Shown: one piece after another, positions 52,056 through 57,034 of the stretch
How positions within the stretch are numbered: position 1 is the first letter of the stretch
Layout: every line of letters starts with the position of its first letter
DNA from: Halioglobus sp.
GTDB lineage: Bacteria > Pseudomonadota > Gammaproteobacteria > Pseudomonadales > Halieaceae
Assembly (NCBI GenBank): GCA_020443345.1
Contig: JAGRIH010000053.1
Coordinates: 1 to 57,034 of the forward strand
DNA: 57,034 nt
Reading direction: 5' to 3'
Translations under genes and position numbers: made by a program
Notes under the pieces: model-generated
Database searches by the model: none
What the model was told of the DNA's origin: nothing
What the model saw: the letters and a program-made list of their open reading frames with translations, nothing else

Positions 52056-53190
52056 TGCCGCGCTGTCGCGACGCGCGCAAATCGACCGCCGCGCCGCGTC
52101 AAAAGGCTCCGACAGGGCGACCGCTACGCTGTCGAGCTTCCAGGGTCACGGAGCGCAGTTGTTCTGCCTGAGCGTACTCGCCCTGCTGGCCCTCGCCTAT
52201 TCGCTGTATCTGGCCGCCGATATACTGCTCCCGGTCTCGCTGGCTATCTACCTCAACCTGCTGTTGTCGCCGACCATACGGCCCCTGCAGCGCGCGGGCA
52301 TCCCGCCGCCGGTGTCGGCACTGATCGTCGTGGCCCTGCTGGTCGGTGCGGTCGGCGCCGCAGTCAGCGTGGTGACCGAACCGGCCCAGCAGTGGATTAC
52401 AGAGGCGCCGACCAAACTGCGCGATATGCGGGCCAACGTTGCGGACGTGAAGCGCCCGCTCGAGAGCATTCAGGAACTGTCCGAAGAAGTTAAGGATATG
52501 GCCGCGCTGGAGAAAACCGATGAAGAGGTGGTGCAGAGGGTTGCAATTGAAGAGCCGGACCTGGTCAGCCGGTTTTTGGACCGGCTGCCGACATCGCTGA
52601 CCTCGATCGGCATCGTTGTCTTCCTGACCTTCTTCCTGCTGGCGTCGAGCGGCAGTTTCAGTCGCAAGTTCACGCGCATGGGCAGGTGCTTTGCCGAGCG
52701 ACGGCGTATCGTCTTGATCCTGCACGACATACGGCACAGCATATCGCGCTACCTGGTGACCATTACATTCATCAACACCATACTGGGGCTGGCCGTCACC
52801 GGCACCATGTACCTGCTGGGTTTCGCGGACCCCTGGCTGTGGGGCATCGTGGCCGGCCTGTTCAACTTCATCCCCTATGTCGGGCCGCTGGTGACCACCC
52901 TGATCCTGGCGTTTGTCGGTGTCAGCACCTTTCCGGATTCCATCAGGGGGCTGGTCAGCCCGCTGGTGTATCTGAGCCTGACCATCGCCGAGGGACAGGT
53001 CATTACCCCCATGATCGTCGGCCAGCGCCTGGAACTGAGCCCCGTCGCCGTGTTTCTGTCGCTGGTGTTCTGGGGCTGGATCTGGGGTCCGGTCGGCATG
53101 CTGCTGGCCATTCCGATCCTGGCGGGCATGAAAATCGTGCTCGAACACATCCCGGGGGCGGCCGCACTGGCGCCCTTGCTGTCCAAATGA
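52045..53190 (+). CDS. AI-2E family transporter (permease)
   Basis: A 381-residue protein with about eight membrane helices. Family motifs are the early ILLPVSLAIYLNLLLSPTIRPLQR, GIVAGLFNFIPYVGPLVTT, and the C-terminal VFWGWIWGPVGMLLAIPILA. Relatives export autoinducers or exchange Na+/Li+ for H+; the cargo is unknown. ATG 52045 overlaps the previous gene by 11 nt, and its stop overlaps the next ATG. Confidence 0.9.
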   Translation: MPGDAALSRRAQIDRRAASKGSDRATATLSSFQGHGAQLFCLSVLALLALAYSLYLAADILLPVSLAIYLNLLLSPTIRPLQRAGIPPPVSALIVVALLVGAVGAAVSVVTEPAQQWITEAPTKLRDMRANVADVKRPLESIQELSEEVKDMAALEKTDEEVVQRVAIEEPDLVSRFLDRLPTSLTSIGIVVFLTFFLLASSGSFSRKFTRMGRCFAERRRIVLILHDIRHSISRYLVTITFINTILGLAVTGTMYLLGFADPWLWGIVAGLFNFIPYVGPLVTTLILAFVGVSTFPDSIRGLVSPLVYLSLTIAEGQVITPMIVGQRLELSPVAVFLSLVFWGWIWGPVGMLLAIPILAGMKIVLEHIPGAAALAPLLSK

Positions 53191-54200
53191 AGCGCCGTGA
53201 CACACCATTGCCGCCAGCGCTGGAAAGGACTCAGGCAAGGGCGCAGGTCGAGATGGCCCCCGTGGAGGAAACGGAGGGGGCTGCAAGCGACGAACAGCGC
53301 GACATCCTGCCGCTGTACGTGTTCAAGGTAGCCCGGCGCAGCGTCGCGAACCTGCTGCAGGACAACTGCTTTCGCTACTCCGCGGCGCTGTCCTTCTACG
53401 CCCTGTTTTCCATCGCGCCGATGATTTTCCTGTCCATATATGTGGCCGGCCTGCTGGCCTCGGATGTCGATTTCCAGCAACAGATCACACAGCAGTTCTC
53501 ACAGCTTATCGGTGAGCGCGCCGCCGGGGGCATCGATGTCTTGATGAGCACCCTGGAACAGCAGGAGCAAAGCCGCTTCCAACTGGTGACCGGCATCGCG
53601 ATACTGGTTTTCTCCGCCACCAATATCTTTGTGCAGATACAGCTCGCCTTCAATGAGATTTATGCGGTGCGCGCAAAATCCGGCGTGGGACTCATCAAAC
53701 AAGTGCTGGATCGCCTGATCTCACTGGGCATCATCCTCAGCCTGGGGTTTTTACTGATCGTTTCCCTGGTGCTGGATTCGGCGGTGTTCAGCCTGCACAA
53801 CTACCTGTTTGCCGTGCTCAATGACGCGGCGGTGATTATCGTCGCAGTGACGCAGTATCTGCTGCTGCTGGTGCTGGTCAGCGCCGTGATCTATGCGCTG
53901 TTCCACTTTCTGCCCGATGTCACTCTGCCCAAACGCGACAAAATAGCCGGCAGTGTCGCCGTCACGGTCATGCTGTTGCTGGGGAAGTACGGTATCAGCC
54001 AGTACATTGCCAATAGCAACCTGAGCGAACTGGGCGGCGCATCCGCCTCGGTCATCGTGTTGATGCTGTGGATCTACTACACTTCGATTATTCTTTTTCT
54101 CGGCGCGGAACTGATCAAGGCAATGGCTGAAGTCGAGGGCAGGCAGCTACCACCGCGGCGCTATGCCACGCGCATCAAGACGGTCATCGTACCGGACTGA
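53187..54200 (+). CDS. YihY/BrkB family membrane protein
   Basis: A 337-residue protein with six membrane helices and the YihY/virulence-factor-BrkB core: NCFRYSAALSFYALFSIAPM, ATNIFVQIQLAFNEIY, FHFLPDVTLP and a GGASASVIVLMLWIYYTS loop. Function is not settled. It starts at ATG 53187 (ATGA overlap) and ends the operon. Confidence 0.9.
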   Translation: MKRRDTPLPPALERTQARAQVEMAPVEETEGAASDEQRDILPLYVFKVARRSVANLLQDNCFRYSAALSFYALFSIAPMIFLSIYVAGLLASDVDFQQQITQQFSQLIGERAAGGIDVLMSTLEQQEQSRFQLVTGIAILVFSATNIFVQIQLAFNEIYAVRAKSGVGLIKQVLDRLISLGIILSLGFLLIVSLVLDSAVFSLHNYLFAVLNDAAVIIVAVTQYLLLLVLVSAVIYALFHFLPDVTLPKRDKIAGSVAVTVMLLLGKYGISQYIANSNLSELGGASASVIVLMLWIYYTSIILFLGAELIKAMAEVEGRQLPPRRYATRIKTVIVPD

Positions 54201-54248
54201 GGCACGGGTTGCGGGCCAGATCACCACGGCCGCAAGCGGAGCCGGTTG

Positions 54249-54506
54249 CTACAGTTGCGGTGAAAACTGGTTGCACCAGCCATTCGGGCTAATGCTGCCT
54301 TTCACCACTTTGCAGGTGTTGCTGGCAGGCTGAAAGTGGACGCAGGCGCTGCAGGCCTGGCCATTTTTCGGCTCATCCTGGTAGGCCGCCTCCTCTTTGC
54401 TCATGGTGCCGCTCTCCTGCGCAAGCAACGGCCCGGTGGCGGTAGCGAGCGCTACCACAGTAGCGTACTGGAGGAAGCGGCGGCGGCAGTGCTTGTATGC
54501 AATCAT
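54249..54506 (-). CDS. High-potential iron-sulfur protein (HiPIP)
   Basis: An 85-residue periplasmic 4Fe-4S electron carrier. The Tat signal has RRRFLQ (8-13) with the hydrophobic h-region, cleaved near residue 30. Cluster Cys are C52, C55, C65 and C78 in the C-x2-C-x9-C-x12-C order. It lies 73 bp downstream of the glutaredoxin-MauE gene on the same strand and may share its promoter. Confidence 0.9.
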   Translation of the reverse strand: MIAYKHCRRRFLQYATVVALATATGPLLAQESGTMSKEEAAYQDEPKNGQACSACVHFQPASNTCKVVKGSISPNGWCNQFSPQL

Positions 54507-54579
54507 GATCGTTCTCCTGCAAGAATGGGCCGCTGCGGGTGCGGCAGACGCCGCGCCAGCAACGGCATAGGGGCATGTG

Positions 54580-55314
54580 CTACTGCATCCACATCAGCAC
54601 CGCCCCGAGAATCATAAACAAATTCTCCGTGAGCGAGACCGCGCCCAGCGGCACCTCACCATTGCCGCCCACACAGGCGCACTTGAGCTCCCGTTTGTCA
54701 ATGTAGACGGCCTTGGCGACTGATACAGCGCCGACGGAGCCGATAAACAGCGCGACGGGCGCTACCAGCCAGGCCGAAACCCCGGCCAGCATGGCAATTC
54801 CCGCATAGGCTTCCGCGAAAGGGTAGACATAGGCGTAGCGCACCACGCGCATGGACAGCAGGTCGTAGCCGATAAACTGGTTGGTAAAGGCCGTCAGGTC
54901 GCGCAACTTCTGGATCGCCAGGACACACATGGTCACGGCAATAAAATTCATGAGCAACGGCAGCGATACCAGAGTGCCCTCATAGCGCAGGGTAATGGCC
55001 GCGGCCATGAGCAGGCTGGTGAGGAAAATCGCCACCACGGGGGTGTAGGCAGAGCCCGCGGCGTCGGCCGGCTCGAGGCCGAAGAAACGCCGCACTCCGT
55101 CGTAGCCGCCTATCCGTTCACCGTCGATTATCGTCTGCGGTGTCGTCTCCACGTCCAGTAACTGTTTGATCTCATCGACTTCCTGCGACGTACGAAGCGG
55201 ATGGTCCTCGACAGCATAACCTTTGCGGCGCAGCAGATCCCAGCTCTTGAGCCCAAAGGGACAAATGTGCTGCGGCATCACCATTCTGTAGAGTTTGGCT
55301 GACTTGACCGCCAT
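54580..55314 (-). CDS. Glutaredoxin-like domain fused to MauE-type membrane domain
   Basis: A 244-residue protein: glutaredoxin-like domain (1-78) with a single-Cys site CPFG (C18) and TTPQTIIDGERIGGY, then four membrane helices of the MauE/DoxX type and a CACVGG motif near the C-terminus. MauE handles disulfides in the periplasm; a redox-maturation role is inferred. The ATG at 55314 has AGGAGGT, and a sigma-54-type promoter lies 34 bp upstream. Confidence 0.87.
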   Translation of the reverse strand: MAVKSAKLYRMVMPQHICPFGLKSWDLLRRKGYAVEDHPLRTSQEVDEIKQLLDVETTPQTIIDGERIGGYDGVRRFFGLEPADAAGSAYTPVVAIFLTSLLMAAAITLRYEGTLVSLPLLMNFIAVTMCVLAIQKLRDLTAFTNQFIGYDLLSMRVVRYAYVYPFAEAYAGIAMLAGVSAWLVAPVALFIGSVGAVSVAKAVYIDKRELKCACVGGNGEVPLGAVSLTENLFMILGAVLMWMQ

Positions 55315-55347
55315 CGCGTAATCTCACCTCCTCGTACACCGATGTAA

Positions 55348-55363
55348 CGCAAATTCCATACCA
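55348..55363 (-). promoter_or_regulatory. Sigma-54-type promoter of the glutaredoxin-MauE/HiPIP unit
   Basis: On minus TGGTATGGAATTTGCG: GG (55362-55361) and GC (55350-55349) are 10 nt apart, with intact TTGC. The predicted start near 55337 leaves a short leader containing the strong ribosome site. Confidence 0.65.
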
Positions 55364-55830
55364 GCGTGCATTGCTGCGGCGAGAGTTGCCGGCAGGAGCT
55401 GACGGGGCAGCAGCCGGGTGACTTTCGAGAGGACGTGATCCAGGAAAAGGGCGTGCCGGACAGAGGGACCCAGGAGTTTTTTACACGTGAATTGCAACTT
55501 CTACCAGGTCCGGAATCACTGGTCGGCGCAGCGTTCGCCTTTGGTAAGCACTTTGTAATACATCGACCTCGCGAGAAGGTCGGTGTATACCGTATTACAA
55601 ACCGGCTGCATTCACCACGGCCTGGCAGATCCTGCGGATAAACACATTGCGTCTGTGTCCAGGAATTTTTGACCCGCGTTCCTGGGCGTACTGGAACCTC
55701 ATTGTCGGACGCGACACCCCACCGCCTATGCCAGAGCCGAATTTTGAATCGTGTGGTCGAGGCTAATTCCGGCACGGTAGCGCAGCGCCCTGGGGATGGC
55801 GTCTGCAAACGCGAAGACAAGAAAAGCAAT
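55364..55830. other. Intergenic region before the island boundary
   Basis: About 470 bp with no gene I trust; a 91-codon plus-strand frame (55366-55641) has no similarity. It contains a long imperfect hairpin at 55552-55601 (TTTGTAATAC with GTATTACAAA, then GACCT with AGGTC, one side bulged), which could be a regulatory site or a remnant. Confidence 0.5.
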
Positions 55831-55889
55831 TGGTGCCCGGGACCGGAATCGAACCGGTACGACTGCAATAGTCGGGAGATTTTAAGTCT
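55831..55889 (-). pseudogene. 3' fragment of tRNA-Leu (UAA), island attachment site
   Basis: Reading minus, the sequence from AGACTTAAAATCTCC to the CCA end is the 3' part of a tRNA-Leu with anticodon TAA (55884-55882), variable arm, T-arm GGTTCGATTCC and acceptor CCCGGGC-A-CCA. The 5' acceptor strand and D-arm are missing; foreign AT-rich DNA takes their place. This is the hallmark of an att duplicate left when an element integrates in a tRNA gene. By orientation the element extends to higher coordinates. Confidence 0.85.
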
Positions 55890-55907
55890 TCCGATATGGA
55901 AGCCATT

Positions 55908-55929
55908 TAACGCTATTATTCAAGCGTTA
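55908..55929. repeat. Inverted repeat next to the attachment site
   Basis: TAACGCT (55908-55914) and AGCGTTA (55923-55929) around an 8-nt spacer, just inside the island. This could be an accessory site for excision, or a chance hairpin. Confidence 0.4.
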
Positions 55930-56111
55930 TTGTTGATTTATAAGATCAAATAAAATCTTAATTTCACACTTTTTGTTACACCTGGAGCAACAAACCCCAC
56001 CTTTTGCACACCAGGCGCATGGGAACTGCGCCACCTGGCGGAAACCTTCTTGGCACCAGATTCTACGGTTACAATCTTGCTTCAGTCAGCCCTGAACATG
56101 CAAGGACGCCA

Positions 56112-57034
56112 ATGGACCCCACCGAAAGAAAACAGATAACCGTGATTTCCAAGTATGCCCAAGAGAACTTCAATGAAGGCGACTGGCAAACCTTGGGGCA
56201 GCTTACGGGCAAACTGGAAACAATTGCAGGCCACCCCCGCTTACTCAGATCCCTGTCCTTCGGTGATGATGATTACACCTGGTGTGTCGCTGATGTACTG
56301 AACCAGGTGTTTTCTGCGGATCCAGGGCTGATCCCGGAAGTCATTGATCACTTTGATATTGACCTGTGGTATCAGCAGAAGGATCCAGAGAAATTCCAGC
56401 GGGTTTTTGGCGGGACCCGGACAGTCTCTGCAGACTTCTGGAGGGAAGGCTATCTGCGCTTGTTTCTGAGCCACCTTTCATCAAACAAGAAGCAGGTTTC
56501 ACACCTGAAAGCAGCCCTGGCTGACTGGGGAATATCTACCTTCATCGCGCATGAAGACATCCAGGCAAGCAGGGAATGGCGTGATGAAGTGGAAGCGGGC
56601 CTGGAAACCATGGATGTATTGGTTGCCCTGGTTGAACCTGGCTTCAAGGAATCTGACTGGTGCGCCCAGGAGGTTGGGTATGCGCTGGGCAGAAGAATTG
56701 ACATCATCCCGCTGCGGGCGGGAATGGATCCGTTTGGCTTCTTCGGAAAGTATCAGGGGTTTCAAGTCAAAGGCAGACTCCCGCACCAGGTGGCGGCTGA
56801 CATCGCTGAACTACTCCTGAAGAAGCCCAAGCACCGGGACAGGTGCCTGCAGGGCTTCCGCCAATCTTTGGCCGGGATGCAGTCTTCAAGGAAAGTGGAT
56901 CTGATCCAGACCCTGGATGGCTGGAAGGTAGTTTCTGATGAACAACTGAAGGGGTTGCTGGAAGGCGCATCACTTTCCAAATATGAGCGCAACCGCCTGC
57001 AAAGCAGCATCTGTAGTGGTCAAGTAAAAATAGA
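56112..57034 (+). CDS. TIR-domain protein, incomplete at window end
   Basis: The frame is open to the right edge (307 codons so far). Residues 1-110 form an unfamiliar domain with RLLRSLSFGDDDYTWCV and EVIDHFDIDLWYQQKDP. Residues about 115-215 are a TIR domain: LRLFLSHLSSNKKQV, GISTFIAHEDI, then ESDWCAQEVGYALGRRIDIIPL, where E187 matches the catalytic Glu of NAD-cleaving TIRs. A further domain begins after 240. Such proteins are effectors in anti-phage defence (Thoeris-like and others). AAGGA precedes ATG 56112. It lies inside a tRNA-Leu island. Confidence 0.85.
   Translation, partial: MDPTERKQITVISKYAQENFNEGDWQTLGQLTGKLETIAGHPRLLRSLSFGDDDYTWCVADVLNQVFSADPGLIPEVIDHFDIDLWYQQKDPEKFQRVFGGTRTVSADFWREGYLRLFLSHLSSNKKQVSHLKAALADWGISTFIAHEDIQASREWRDEVEAGLETMDVLVALVEPGFKESDWCAQEVGYALGRRIDIIPLRAGMDPFGFFGKYQGFQVKGRLPHQVAADIAELLLKKPKHRDRCLQGFRQSLAGMQSSRKVDLIQTLDGWKVVSDEQLKGLLEGASLSKYERNRLQSSICSGQVKI

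Noticed and set aside
55278-55868. 196-codon minus-strand ORF across the tRNA fragment
   Set aside because: It reads through the tRNA remnant, the hairpin and the sigma-54-type promoter, and has no recognisable similarity.
55831-55915. A complete tRNA-Leu gene
   Set aside because: The acceptor 5' strand and D-arm are absent and the 5' anticodon stem does not pair fully; only the 3' fragment is present.

Overview
The window is a high-GC chromosomal segment of a gammaproteobacterium. Two gene orders are diagnostic: tig-clpP-clpX-lon-hupB-ppiD, and the lipid and cell-envelope cluster rpmF/fabD/fabG/acpP/fabF/pabC/mltG/tmk/holB/pilZ. The yccA-tusDCB-tusE order and the wax-ester-synthase-type acyltransferases fit a Pseudomonas/Cellvibrionales-like (perhaps marine, Halieaceae-like) bacterium; the family assignment is inference. 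Many genes start with GTG and overlap their neighbours by 4 nt (ATGA/GTGA), so much of the sequence is tightly packed operons.

Layout. 1-2.6 kb: the 3' end of a sulfite/nitrite reductase, its DUF934 partner and a KefB-like antiporter. 2.8-7.0 kb: etfBA diverging from ETF-quinone oxidoreductase, then DUF1285. 7.1-17.1 kb: serA, then ppiD, hupB, lon, clpX, clpP, tig and tRNA-Leu(UAG), all on the minus strand. 17.3-19.6 kb: a GH84 glycosidase with a phosphomannose-isomerase-like partner. 19.9-28.1 kb: the pilZ to rpmF/yceD fatty-acid cluster, with plsX missing from its usual place. 28.2-33.5 kb: maf, rluC, rne with a long leader, and tRNA-Ser(UGA). 33.6-35.8 kb: a lower-GC patch behind tRNA-Ser with a RES-domain protein, a parDE toxin-antitoxin pair and a parE remnant. 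35.9-42 kb: GMC oxidoreductase plus SDR, then two overlapping WS/DGAT acyltransferases. 42-46 kb: yccA, tusDCBE, trmA and a pterin dehydratase. 46-47.6 kb: a dimeric dUTPase with a wHTH/nuclease-like partner.

47.7-55.3 kb is the most interesting block. It holds small stress and envelope proteins (CsbD, PRC-barrel, DUF883, holin-like YqjE, AI-2E permease, YihY, MgtC, HiPIP, a glutaredoxin-MauE protein) around one orphan sigma-54 activator whose receiver domain lacks the phospho-accepting Asp. I find four GG-N10-GC sigma-54-type promoters, one in front of each of csbD, the PRC-barrel gene, the DUF883 operon and the glutaredoxin/HiPIP pair. A perfect 16-bp inverted repeat lies about 110 bp upstream of the csbD promoter. 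This looks like a self-contained sigma-54 stress regulon.

From 55.83 kb to the end the window enters a genomic island. A 59-nt 3' fragment of a tRNA-Leu(UAA) gene marks the attachment site. Base composition drops, and an incomplete gene for a TIR-domain protein (probable anti-phage NADase-type effector with an unfamiliar N-terminal domain) follows. A dispersed repeat coupled to a terminator occurs at both 2.7 kb and 42.9 kb; the second copy is a 51-bp tandem array flanked by 10-bp direct repeats.
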